Positions 32,949 to 41,340 of a stretch of 64,000 nt of DNA are shown here, piece after piece (position 1 is the stretch's first letter; each line of letters opens with the position of its first letter). Below the pieces are notes generated by a model. The model did no database searches, was not told the DNA's origin, and worked only from the letters and a program-made list of their open reading frames with translations. A program made the position numbers and the translations under genes. The stretch spans positions 6,188 through 70,187 of the forward strand of contig JAYZDP010000224.1 in NCBI GenBank assembly GCA_036337765.1. The letters are read 5' to 3'. The stretch comes from JAYZDP01 sp036337765 (GTDB taxonomy: Bacteria; Acidobacteriota; Thermoanaerobaculia; Multivoradales; Multivoraceae).

Positions 32949-35414
32949 TCAGGCCCCTTGGCCGTCGAGTCCGGGTCGCACGAGGGCGAGCGGCGCGTCG
33001 CGCTCGTACTTGTGGGCGGGATTGTTGACGATCTCGGCCAGCGGCGCGGCAACGAACGAAGCCGCCACCCTTTCTTCGGAGACCTGGCCGTACTCGGTGG
33101 TGCGCTGGCGCGGCTCGCGTCCGCACTCGCGAATCAGTGCCTCCATCTCGGCCGGCGGCAGCTCTTGTCCCCAAGCGGCACCGGCGGCGCGGGTGATCGA
33201 CTCGTTCATCAGCGTGCCGCCAAGATCGTTGCATCCAGCGTGCAGGCAGGCCTTGACGCCTTCGGGACCCATCTTCACCCACGACGCTTGGATGTTCGTG
33301 ATCCACGGGTGCAGCGCCAGCCGCGCCACGGCGTGCATGAGCACCGCCTCGCGGAATGTCGGCCCCATTCGCGCCTGACCCTTGAGATAGATCGGCGCCT
33401 CCATGTGCACGAACGGCAGCGGCACGAACTCGGTGAAGCCGCCGGTCTTGCGCTGCAACGCCCGCAGCCTGAGAAGGTGCCGCGCCCAGTTGATGGGACC
33501 TTCCATGTGGCCGTACATGATCGTCGAGGTGGTGCGGAAGCCGAGACCGTGCGCCACCTCCATGACTTCGAGCCACTGCGCGGTATTGATCTTGTCGGGG
33601 CAGATGGCGGCACGGATCTCGTCGTCAAGGATCTCGGCGGCCGTTCCAGGAAGCGTCCCCAGGCCGACCTCTTTGAGGGCACGAAGGTAGTCTTCGAGCG
33701 ACAGCCCCAGGGTCTCGGCGCCCTGCCACACCTCGAGAGGGGTAAAGGCGTGGACGTGGATGTCCGGCACCGCCTCCTTCACCGCCCGCACGATGTCGAG
33801 ATAGGTCTCGCCCGTGTAGTCCGGGTGGATACCGCCCTGCATGCAGACCTCGGTGCCACCACGCTGCCACGCCTCCTCGACACGGCGCTGGATCTCGTTG
33901 GGCTCGAGATCGTAGGGCTTGCCTCGCAGGTTCTCGGCCAGCTTGCCCTTCGAAAAGGCGCAGAACTGACACTTGAAGTAGCAGACGTTGGTGTAGTTGA
34001 TGTTGCGGTTGACGACGTAGGTCACCGTGTCGCCGCAGGCCTCGAGGCGCAGCTCGTCGGCGGCGGCGCAGACCACCGAGAAGTCCTCTCCGCGTGTCCG
34101 AAAGAGCGCTGCGATGTCGGCCTCGGCGAGATCGTCGCCGTTGCGGGCCGTCGCGAGGATGTCAGCGATCCGGCTCGAAGCGCTCGCCGACCCACCTGCC
34201 AGAACCCGGTCGAGATCGGCCTGTGGCACGTCGGCCACCGCACCCGGGCTCCAAGTCTCGACCCGAGCTAGCCCGTCGGCGTCCATCATCTCGAGGACGC
34301 GCGATCGCAACGTCTTCGAGACCCAGCGTTCGACTTCGAGCGCATAGCGCGGATAGATCGTCAACCTCTCTTGCAGTAGCTTCCCCGCCGCCGCAGTCTC
34401 GGCTGCGAGCCGCTCGAGGTGCGGCCAGGGCGCCTCCGGGTTGACGAAGTCGGGAGTGATCGGCGACACACCGCCCCAGTCGTTGATGCCGGCGGCCACG
34501 ATGCGCTCGAGGGCGCCTGGGCTGAGATTCGGGGGCGCCTGGACGCTCATCTCCGGACCGAAGACCAGCCGCGTCATCGCGATCGTCCACAACAGCTCGT
34601 CGAGCGACGGTTCCCCCCAGTCCGCCATCCTCGTTTCCGATTTGGCCCGGAAGTTCTGAACAATGATCTCCTGGACGTGGCCGTGTCGCAGATGCTCGCC
34701 GCGAAGCGCCAGAATCGATTCGATTCGCTCGCGGCGAGTCTCGCCGATACCGATGAGGATTCCCGAGGTGAAGGGCACGGCCGCCTCACCCGCGAGGCGC
34801 AGCGTCTCGAGACGGCGAGCCGGCACCTTGTCGGGCGACCCGTAGTGTGCTTGGCCCTTCTCGAGCAGGCGCGGTGACGCGCTCTCGAGCATCATTCCCA
34901 TCGACGCCGACACCGGCCTCAGAGCCGCGAAGTCGTCCGCGTCCAAGAGACCCGGATTCAGGTGCGGCAGCAGGCCCGTCTCGTGAAAGACCAGCTCGGC
35001 GACCTCGCGTAGATAGCCCAGCGTGGTCTCGTGACCGAGCTCAGCCAGCGCCTCGCGCGCCGCCTTGTAGCGTCTCTCAGGCTTGTCGCCGAGCGTGAAG
35101 AGCGCCTCCTTGCAACCGGCCTCGGCGGCGGCACGCGCCTGCGCCAACACCTCGACTCGGCTCATGTAGACCGTCTCGCCCTTGCGCGGCGGGCGGGCAA
35201 AGACGCAGTAGTGACAGATGTCACGACACAGATGTGTCAGCGGCAGAAACACCTTCTTCGAGTAGGTGACAACGCCGCCGAAGCCGCGATCCCTCACCTC
35301 GCCCGCAGCCGCGATCAGCGGCTCGAGCTCGTCGAACTCCGCAAGACTCAGCGCCTCCTCGGCATCGGGCAGCCGACTCACGAAAGTCTCGACGTGGCCC
35401 CGATCCAGGCTCAT
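32949..35414 (-). CDS. fbiC: FO synthase, fused CofG/CofH
   Basis: 821 aa, a fusion of two radical-SAM enzymes. The N-terminal CofG half has C63-x3-C67-x2-C70 (HLCRDICHYCVF). The C-terminal CofH half has C478-x3-C482-x2-C485 (TNVCYFKCQFCAF), each binding a 4Fe-4S cluster. They join tyrosine and 5-amino-6-ribitylaminouracil to form FO, the deazaflavin chromophore of F420. Other family segments are GMMLESASPRLLE, EIIVQNFRAK and MYGHMEGPINWARHLLRLR. The start overlaps the cofC stop (ATGA). The fused form is the actinobacterial FbiC arrangement; archaea use two genes. Confidence 0.94.
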   Translation of the reverse strand: MSLDRGHVETFVSRLPDAEEALSLAEFDELEPLIAAAGEVRDRGFGGVVTYSKKVFLPLTHLCRDICHYCVFARPPRKGETVYMSRVEVLAQARAAAEAGCKEALFTLGDKPERRYKAAREALAELGHETTLGYLREVAELVFHETGLLPHLNPGLLDADDFAALRPVSASMGMMLESASPRLLEKGQAHYGSPDKVPARRLETLRLAGEAAVPFTSGILIGIGETRRERIESILALRGEHLRHGHVQEIIVQNFRAKSETRMADWGEPSLDELLWTIAMTRLVFGPEMSVQAPPNLSPGALERIVAAGINDWGGVSPITPDFVNPEAPWPHLERLAAETAAAGKLLQERLTIYPRYALEVERWVSKTLRSRVLEMMDADGLARVETWSPGAVADVPQADLDRVLAGGSASASSRIADILATARNGDDLAEADIAALFRTRGEDFSVVCAAADELRLEACGDTVTYVVNRNINYTNVCYFKCQFCAFSKGKLAENLRGKPYDLEPNEIQRRVEEAWQRGGTEVCMQGGIHPDYTGETYLDIVRAVKEAVPDIHVHAFTPLEVWQGAETLGLSLEDYLRALKEVGLGTLPGTAAEILDDEIRAAICPDKINTAQWLEVMEVAHGLGFRTTSTIMYGHMEGPINWARHLLRLRALQRKTGGFTEFVPLPFVHMEAPIYLKGQARMGPTFREAVLMHAVARLALHPWITNIQASWVKMGPEGVKACLHAGCNDLGGTLMNESITRAAGAAWGQELPPAEMEALIRECGREPRQRTTEYGQVSEERVAASFVAAPLAEIVNNPAHKYERDAPLALVRPGLDGQGA

Positions 35415-36130
35415 GCCGACTCCTTGGTCGCAGCCAGCTGGTGAGCCGGGGGGATGATACGCCCCAGGCTCCGTAGCAGGTCGGCGGTGGCCTCACCCAG
35501 AGAGCTGAGGGCGAGATCGTCGAGGTCGCTTTCGACGTCGACGTCGAGCTGCAGACCTGGCAGCTCGAGAACGCGCGGCTCCACCCCCGCATCGCGGGCC
35601 GCGGCGACATGACGCTCGAAGCTCGACTCCCCAAACAGGAAGGGCACCAGGCCCGGCGGCGACATCGCCAGAGCGTTGGTGCCGCCTCGCCGCCGGTCGG
35701 GGACCACGGTGACGGCAGGAGCCTCCGCATGAGCCTCGATCAGAGCTTCGATCTCCTGCGTGCTCACCGCCGGCACGTCGCCAGGTACGACCAGCATCCC
35801 ACCCGCACCGGTCCGGACGAGATGTTTGGCGGCCACGCCGAGCGCCGCATTCAGATCCCCCTCGCCCTCGCCCTCGCCAGACGCCTCGAAGTCCTCAGCC
35901 ACGATCTCCACCCCCCACTCGCGGGCGAAGTCGCCGAGCCCGCCATCGCGCGTCACCACCACCACGTCACCGAGTGGCACCCGCACCAGCACCTGGAGCA
36001 CGTCCTGCAACATGGCGCGTACCAATCGCTCACGCTCGTCGGCGAACAGCACATCGGATAGACGCTGCTTCGAGCGCCAGATCTCCTTGACCGGCACCAC
36101 TGCCCACAGAGAAGAGGGCGCCAGGGGCAC
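35411..36130 (-). CDS. cofC: 2-phospho-L-lactate/phosphoenolpyruvate guanylyltransferase CofC/FbiD
   Basis: 239 aa GT-A-like nucleotidyltransferase. It has the N-terminal VVPVKEIWRSKQRLSDVL substrate motif, VVVVTRD, the GGMLVVPGDVPAVST metal-binding segment, DRRRGGTNALAMSPP and FGESSFERHVAAARDAGV, as in CofC/FbiD. It activates phospholactate or phosphoenolpyruvate with GTP for F420 side-chain assembly. A GEGEGEG loop near residue 85 and a C-terminal extension of about 25 residues are slightly unusual. The GTG start shares a base with the methyltransferase TAG (TAGTG), and its stop overlaps the cofGH start (ATGA), so translation is coupled. Confidence 0.9.
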   Translation of the reverse strand: MPLAPSSLWAVVPVKEIWRSKQRLSDVLFADERERLVRAMLQDVLQVLVRVPLGDVVVVTRDGGLGDFAREWGVEIVAEDFEASGEGEGEGDLNAALGVAAKHLVRTGAGGMLVVPGDVPAVSTQEIEALIEAHAEAPAVTVVPDRRRGGTNALAMSPPGLVPFLFGESSFERHVAAARDAGVEPRVLELPGLQLDVDVESDLDDLALSSLGEATADLLRSLGRIIPPAHQLAATKESA

Positions 36131-37218
36131 TACGGCCTGACCTCGTAGTACAGGTTCGCGGGATCGTCGAAGTCGTGCTCGACGAACCGCGAGAAGCCGG
36201 CCTCGACGGTCATCTCACGGGCCCGCTGGCGGTGCAGCCCGAGTGTTCCCAGGCCCATACCGTCGGGCTCGGACAGCGCAGACGACATGCACGACGATAT
36301 GGAGAAGCCGTACATCATCGCCAGCATGGGATTACGCAGGTTCTTCTCGAACTCGGGGTGGGACTTGATCTCTTTGATCAGCCAGGTGCCGTCGTCGACG
36401 AGGGCTTTACGAATGGCGCCCATGACGACATCGGGGCGGGTCATGTCGTGCAGACAGTCGAACGTGAGGACGAGGTCGTAGTCCGCTCCGGCCGGTACCT
36501 GCTCTCCGCGCAGTGTGTGTAGCTCGACGTTCACCAGACCGTCGCGCGCGGCGACCTCACGCGCTCGCTCGATGGCATGCTCGGAAGGGTCATAGCCGTG
36601 AAACGTGCTGTGGGGAAAGGCCTTGGCCATGGCAAAGAGCGCCACACCCGCCCCGCAGCCGACGTCGGCCACCCGTGCGCGGCTGTCCAGCTTGTCGACG
36701 ACTCCATCGAGCGCCGGAAGGATGATCGGTACCAGGGACAAACGCGACCAGGGCCCCAGCGTTCGCTCCGTGCGATGCGCTGCCTCCGGTCCCTGGTCAT
36801 CGTAGGTCAGGCCGCGTCCCGTGCGAAACGCGTCGGCAATGCCGTCGACCACGCCGCGCGAAAACCCGCCGCCGAAGGCGCCGGCCGCGAAGGCAAGGCT
36901 CCCGTCCTCGTCCGAAAGGACGGCGGAACCGACCGGCGTCAGCTCGAAGCGATCGCCGGCTTGGTACGTCAGAAGCTTGGCAGCCGCCTGCCCCTTGAGC
37001 CACTCGAGCAGCCAGCGCTCGCTCAGACCGGTGGCCTCGGCGAGCTCGCCCGCAGTGACGGCACCGAGGCCGTCCAGGGTGCGGTAGAGCCCCAGACGGT
37101 CACCGAGGTGGATCATGAGCGAGACCATCTCGCCCTGCTTGTAGCTCCAGACCTGGAAGGCGAAAGCGCCGACCTCGTCCGGATCAAGGCCGGTTCGGGT
37201 GTCTTCAGTCTCGCTCAT
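36130..37218 (-). CDS. SAM-dependent methyltransferase with winged-helix N-terminal domain
   Basis: 362 aa from an ATG at 37218 with GGGAG upstream. Residues about 20-110 form a winged-helix dimerisation-type domain (GLYRTLDGLGAVTAGELAEATGLSERW). The Rossmann methyltransferase domain has motif I VADVGCGAGVALFAMAK, DYDLVLTFDCLHDMTRPD and LIKEIKSH. A Cys pair (SSCMS) lies near residue 305. Similar proteins methylate small molecules or transfer from unknown donors; the substrate is not readable. It is the first gene of the operon with cofC, cofGH and PPOX, so a link to F420 is suggested by context only. Confidence 0.85.
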   Translation of the reverse strand: MSETEDTRTGLDPDEVGAFAFQVWSYKQGEMVSLMIHLGDRLGLYRTLDGLGAVTAGELAEATGLSERWLLEWLKGQAAAKLLTYQAGDRFELTPVGSAVLSDEDGSLAFAAGAFGGGFSRGVVDGIADAFRTGRGLTYDDQGPEAAHRTERTLGPWSRLSLVPIILPALDGVVDKLDSRARVADVGCGAGVALFAMAKAFPHSTFHGYDPSEHAIERAREVAARDGLVNVELHTLRGEQVPAGADYDLVLTFDCLHDMTRPDVVMGAIRKALVDDGTWLIKEIKSHPEFEKNLRNPMLAMMYGFSISSCMSSALSEPDGMGLGTLGLHRQRAREMTVEAGFSRFVEHDFDDPANLYYEVRP

Positions 37219-37299
37219 GCGCACTCCCTGGCCCAGTGCAGCGGGGCCGAGAAAGAGCGACAATACCATCGGCCCGGTGCCCTAACCCGGAGGTCCGAC

Positions 37300-38304
37300 A
37301 TGGAGCTCGACGAACTGATTCCGCGCCTCGGCGCCTTCGCCCAGGCCAAGTACGAAGACCCCGCCGCCCGGGTCTCGGACGTGCACAAGATGCCGGGGCA
37401 CGCCGGCTTCAGCTACGGCTTCACCGTCACCAGTCACGACACCCGCGAGAGCTGGTACCTACGCCTGCCCCCGCCGAACGTACGCTGGGTCGGTACCGCC
37501 GACGTGCTGCGCCAGGTCGCCGCGCTACGGGCGCTCGAGGGGTCGAGCGTTCCGCACTGCGAGGTGCGCTGGTCGGGTGACGATCTCGAGCATTTCGGCC
37601 GCCCCTACTTCGTCGTGCCCAAGCTCGACGGAGCGGTGGTCGGGTTCGCCGAGACCTCGTGGGTCGACGGCCTCGATGCCGAGACCCGCGCCTCGATGGC
37701 GCGCCAAGCGATGATCGCGCTGGCCAAGATCCACCGCGTGAACCCCGGCCGCGCGGAGTATCTGGGGCCGCCCGTCCCGTTCGTCGAGGACGTCAAGCGC
37801 TGGGACCGGTTCATGCCCAAAGTCGCCGATCCCGAACGGCTCCGTCTCGTGCCCGAAGTCCGCTCACTACTGTTGGCGGGCCTACCCGAAGGTGCCCGCG
37901 TCGGCATCTTCCACGGCGACTTCCAGTGGTCCAACGTGTTCTACGACCCAGGCGGCACTCTGCTCGCGGTCATCGACTGGGAGCTCACCGGGATTGGCGC
38001 CACGCTGAACGACGTTGGTTGGATCGCCACCTTCAACGATCCTGAAGCGTGGAGCCCCGAGCGCGAGCCGACCGGCGTCATGCCGCTCGCCGACGAGCTC
38101 GTAGAGCTGTACCGCGAGGCTTGGGGCGAAGAACTTCGGAGCCTGGAGTGGTTTCGCGCCCTCGCGGCCTACAAGTTCGCCATCATCAGCGGCTTCAACC
38201 TCGGCCTGCATCGCCGTGGTAGACGCCCCGATCCGACCTGGGAGCAAACCGCGCTGTCGATCGAGCCTCTGCTCGAGCGCGCCAGGTCGCTGCTCTCCGG
38301 CTGA
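37300..38304 (+). CDS. APH-family phosphotransferase
   Basis: 334 aa aminoglycoside-phosphotransferase-like kinase fold. The catalytic loop IFHGDFQWSNVFYD (HGDxxxxN, about residue 205) and metal-binding AVIDWELTGIGATLNDVGW are intact. The N-lobe carries GHAGFSYGFTV and YLRLPP, the latter in place of the usual Lys-containing strand. Relatives are the 'phosphotransferase family' proteins often linked to acyl-CoA metabolism and the ACAD10-like kinases; drug resistance is unlikely to be the role. It is divergent from the F420 operon (81 bp). Confidence 0.87.
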   Translation: MELDELIPRLGAFAQAKYEDPAARVSDVHKMPGHAGFSYGFTVTSHDTRESWYLRLPPPNVRWVGTADVLRQVAALRALEGSSVPHCEVRWSGDDLEHFGRPYFVVPKLDGAVVGFAETSWVDGLDAETRASMARQAMIALAKIHRVNPGRAEYLGPPVPFVEDVKRWDRFMPKVADPERLRLVPEVRSLLLAGLPEGARVGIFHGDFQWSNVFYDPGGTLLAVIDWELTGIGATLNDVGWIATFNDPEAWSPEREPTGVMPLADELVELYREAWGEELRSLEWFRALAAYKFAIISGFNLGLHRRGRRPDPTWEQTALSIEPLLERARSLLSG

Positions 38305-38308
38305 GCCG

Positions 38309-38677
38309 CTAGTCGCCCGATCCGCGTTTCAGGGTGAAGGCCCAGGTGCCCTTGCGCTCGTGCCCGTCGTCACCGGCTGCCTTCCAGCTCGCCGTGTACT
38401 CGCCGTCGGGCAGGCGACCGACGATGCGAGCCATCAGATCGTTCTCACCCATGCTGTGCAGACCGTCGATCTCGAGTGCCCCGGCGGGTCCGGTGAGGCC
38501 CAGCTCCGATTTCGAGACATCGGGTGGACGATTGAACCAGACGCGCAGATCACGCGGCGGCGCCGAGAGTGCGCCGCCATCGGACGGCGAGACGTCTTTC
38601 ACGAGGATGTGCGCCATCGCCGCGCTCGCAAACACAGCCACGGCACAGATGAGCAGGATGAGCGTGCGTCGTTTCAT
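38309..38677 (-). CDS. copC: CopC-domain periplasmic protein
   Basis: 122 aa. A signal peptide (residues 1-22, ending AAMA) gives a mature N-terminal His, the first copper ligand of CopC proteins (AHILVKDVSPSDGGALS). It continues with the beta-barrel segments LRVWFNRPPDVSKSELGL and LPDGEYTASWKAAGDDGHERKGTWAFTLK. The conserved Asp/His pair for Cu(II) appears as DDGH near residue 104. No CopD or other copper gene is adjacent. It is convergent with the phosphotransferase gene, 4 bp apart. Confidence 0.86.
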   Translation of the reverse strand: MKRRTLILLICAVAVFASAAMAHILVKDVSPSDGGALSAPPRDLRVWFNRPPDVSKSELGLTGPAGALEIDGLHSMGENDLMARIVGRLPDGEYTASWKAAGDDGHERKGTWAFTLKRGSGD

Positions 38678-38700
38678 CGAGAGACCCTCCGTTCACCAGC

Positions 38701-39381
38701 CTAACAAGTCCCAGGGCGAGAAGGATTCCCGCCGTCTTCGCCCCCACGAAGCGACAGGGCGGTAGCGACATAGCCATCGACTACGACGAACCGTCCGGCA
38801 AAGCGCGCGCCGGCTAGAAGGGTGCCGGCATCCCTCAGCAGCGCCACTTCGAGCCCGCCGTTCCTCTCGTCGAGGGTTACGTCTGCGTCGAAAAACCCCA
38901 GGAAAGTCAAGGTGAGGGGGAACTGCAACTTATAGAACGCCTCCTTGGCGCTGAAGACGATCTTCGCGGCGCGCAACCAGTCCGCTCCCATCCGGTCTCG
39001 CTCCCGCTCCGAGCAAACCCGCTGCGCTACGCCCACCGACAGGGGCTCATCACCCTCGACATCGCAGCCAAGGGATCGGTACCTATCTGACTTCGACACG
39101 GCCGCGCAGGCGAGACTCGCGCAATGAGAGATCGAGCCGACGAAGCCGAGCGGCCACAACGGATCGCGATTCGCCCCGGCCAACAAGGGCAGGGCCGGCG
39201 CACCCAACCGTGCCAGCGCCGCCTTCGCCGCGACCCGGCCGGCCGCGAACTCACGCTGCCGCTTGCCGACCGCCTTCCCGACGATCGCCAGTTCCGCGCA
39301 CGAGAGGCGAGCCGGGCTCACCTGTCCCGGGTCGATCTCATCCACCTCGACATCATCGTCGAACAGGCCGCGAAGAATCAT
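38701..39381 (-). CDS. 4'-phosphopantetheinyl transferase (EntD type)
   Basis: 226 aa. EntD/Sfp-like motifs are GKRQREFAAGRVAAKAAL (P-loop-like Arg region), NRDPLWPLGFVGSISHC, SLGCDVEGDEPL with the Mg-binding Asp/Glu, and the FSAKEAFYKLQFPLT signature. It transfers phosphopantetheine from CoA to carrier-protein Ser residues of fatty-acid, polyketide or peptide synthases. No such megasynthase lies in the window. It starts 105 bp from the divergent nitroreductase gene. Confidence 0.9.
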   Translation of the reverse strand: MILRGLFDDDVEVDEIDPGQVSPARLSCAELAIVGKAVGKRQREFAAGRVAAKAALARLGAPALPLLAGANRDPLWPLGFVGSISHCASLACAAVSKSDRYRSLGCDVEGDEPLSVGVAQRVCSERERDRMGADWLRAAKIVFSAKEAFYKLQFPLTLTFLGFFDADVTLDERNGGLEVALLRDAGTLLAGARFAGRFVVVDGYVATALSLRGGEDGGNPSRPGTC

Positions 39382-39486
39382 GCTTTCTCCCGTAACTTCT
39401 TGAAAAGGCTAGCACCCACGGACGAGTCACCGAGGCGAGGTACGATGCCGGCCTTCCGCACGTGACCAACCCAAGGGAGCCTCAAC

Positions 39487-40104
39487 ATGGACCTCTTCGA
39501 AGTTATGTACAACTGCCGCGCGATGCGCCGGCTCAAGTCCGATCCGGTTCCGCGCGAGGCGCTCGTGAAGCTGATCGACGCGGCCAACCAGGGACCGACC
39601 GGATCCAACATGCAGGGAGTGCGCTGGGTGGTGGTCCAGGACGCCGAGCAGAAGGCCCGCCTCGCCGAGCTGAATCGAGAATCGGTTCACACCTACATCA
39701 CGCCCGACTCGGGTAGGCCGACCGAGCTACCGCACCAACCAAGCGACAAGCGACGGCGCATGCTCGACGCGGTGTTGTGGCAGGCCGATCACATGCACGA
39801 ACTCCCGGTTCTCGTCATCGCCTGCTACGAGTTCGGCGAGCCGGTCGACGAGGTCGGTCGACTGCGGGCCGGCGGATCCGTGTGGCCGGCGGTACAGAAT
39901 CTGCTGCTCGCCGCCCGGGCCATGGACCTCGGCGCCACGCCGACGACCCTCGGCCTGGTCAAACGCGACGAGGCGAAGGCGGCCCTCGGCCTGCCCGAGA
40001 GCGTCGAGCCGATCTGCCTGATTCCGGTCGGATATCCGTCGGGGAACTTCGGTCCCGTGACTCGCCTTCCCGTCGAGGAGACCCTTCACTGGGACCGCTG
40101 GTGA
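39487..40104 (+). CDS. Nitroreductase family protein
   Basis: 205 aa FMN-dependent nitroreductase fold. The YNCRAMRRLKSDPVPREALVKL N-terminus, NQGPTGSNMQGVRWVVVQD and AVQNLLLAARAMDLGATPTT are characteristic. CCAAGGGAG precedes the ATG. Its TGA overlaps the GTG of the nitronate monooxygenase gene (GTGA). The pair may handle nitro compounds or work with an unsaturated acyl substrate; this is inference from pairing only. Confidence 0.87.
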   Translation: MDLFEVMYNCRAMRRLKSDPVPREALVKLIDAANQGPTGSNMQGVRWVVVQDAEQKARLAELNRESVHTYITPDSGRPTELPHQPSDKRRRMLDAVLWQADHMHELPVLVIACYEFGEPVDEVGRLRAGGSVWPAVQNLLLAARAMDLGATPTTLGLVKRDEAKAALGLPESVEPICLIPVGYPSGNFGPVTRLPVEETLHWDRW

Positions 40105-41183
40105 GGCTCAGAACACCGATCTGCGAACGCCTCGGAATCGAGGTACCGATCTTCGGCTTCGCCCATTCGATCGAGGTGACCGCGGCGATCTCGGAGACGG
40201 GCGGACTCGGTGTCTTCGGCGCGACACGATCGACACCGGACGAGATCCGCAGCTCTCTGTCCGAGCTTCGGGAACGGCTGGGCGAGCTGCCGTTCGGGGT
40301 CGATCTCGTGCTGCCGAAGGGGATGCCCGAGCACGACGACCGAGCGGCCATCGAAGCGGCCATCCCGGACGAGCACCGCCGATTCGTCGAAAGCTTGATC
40401 CAACGCTACGACGTGCCGGCCGCAACCGAGCCGGGCATGCGCTCCCGCTTCGTGCGCTCTGAGGACACCGCCCAAGACCAGATCGATGCGGTGCTGGCCT
40501 CCGACGTCGAGCTCTTCGCCTGCGGCATCGGCATGCCGATGGAGGCGGTCGAACGGGCCAAGGCCGACGGTAAGACGACCCTCGCCCTAATCGGTCGACC
40601 CCGCCACGCACATGCCGCGCTAGAGGCGGGCGCCGACATTCTCGTGGCCCAGGGCTACGACGCAGGCGCGCACACCGGCCCAATCGGCACCCTCAGCTTG
40701 GTGCCACAGATCGTGGAACTCGCCGGCGAGGTCCCAGTACTCGCGGCCGGCGGCATCGCAACAGGTGACCAGATCGTTGCTGCGCTCGCCCTCGGCGCCC
40801 AGGGTGTCTGGCTTGGGACCGTGTGGCTGACGACCCACGAGCACCGGCTCGACGATCTCGTACTGCGCAAGCTACTTGCCGCGGGCAGCGACGACACGGT
40901 CATTTCACGGGCCGACTCCGGCAAGACCCTGCGCCAGATCCGTACCGCGTGGAGCGACGAGTGGGCGGCCGACGACGCCCCGGCGCCGCTGAAGATGCCC
41001 TACCAGGACATTCTGGTGGGCGACCTCCTGGGGGCGATCGACCAGCACCGCATCGAGCCGCTGATGCACCACCCCGCTGGACAGAGCATCGCGTTCTGCA
41101 ACGAGACTCGGACGGTGGCCGAGACCGTCTCGCACCTCGTGGAAGATGCCGCGAAAGCCCTCGCTCGCCTCGCGCGCCTGTAG
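40101..41183 (+). CDS. Nitronate monooxygenase (2-nitropropane dioxygenase-like)
   Basis: 360 aa FMN TIM-barrel starting at a GTG that overlaps the preceding stop. Motifs are LGIEVPIFGFAHSIEVTAAISETGGLGVFGA, GADILVAQGYDAGAHTGPIG (flavin-binding with the catalytic His in GAHTG), VPVLAAGGIATGDQIVAALALGAQGVWLGT and a C-terminal lid. It oxidises alkyl nitronates or, in some members, acts as an enoyl reductase. It is translationally coupled to the nitroreductase. Confidence 0.89.
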   Translation: MRLRTPICERLGIEVPIFGFAHSIEVTAAISETGGLGVFGATRSTPDEIRSSLSELRERLGELPFGVDLVLPKGMPEHDDRAAIEAAIPDEHRRFVESLIQRYDVPAATEPGMRSRFVRSEDTAQDQIDAVLASDVELFACGIGMPMEAVERAKADGKTTLALIGRPRHAHAALEAGADILVAQGYDAGAHTGPIGTLSLVPQIVELAGEVPVLAAGGIATGDQIVAALALGAQGVWLGTVWLTTHEHRLDDLVLRKLLAAGSDDTVISRADSGKTLRQIRTAWSDEWAADDAPAPLKMPYQDILVGDLLGAIDQHRIEPLMHHPAGQSIAFCNETRTVAETVSHLVEDAAKALARLARL

Positions 41184-41340
41184 ACCTCGCCTGCCCAGCT
41201 TCAAACTGTTGAATCTAGAGACTTGGCAAAATTTGTCCATTTCGACTACTGCCGGAGGATGAAATCGTGCTGAGCGGTCGATAGAGGGGGCCGCACAGGC
41301 CGGGAGGGCCACGGTAGTCTCCGCTGCGCAGGAATAGTCA
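41184..41340. other. Intergenic region with repeat-like fragments
   Basis: 157 bp between two plus-strand genes. It holds an A/T-rich patch (41218-41245) that could be a promoter, and two fragments resembling one arm of the convergent-gene repeat: ATAGAGGGGGCCGC (41280-41293) and CGGGAGGGCCACGGTAGTC (41301-41319). The second shares the GGTAGTC end of the arm. I see no coding sequence. Confidence 0.35.

Noticed and set aside
41218..41245. Sigma-70 promoter before the MFS gene
   Set aside because: TTGGCA is present but no convincing -10 box lies 16-18 nt downstream; the consensus for this phylum is uncertain.
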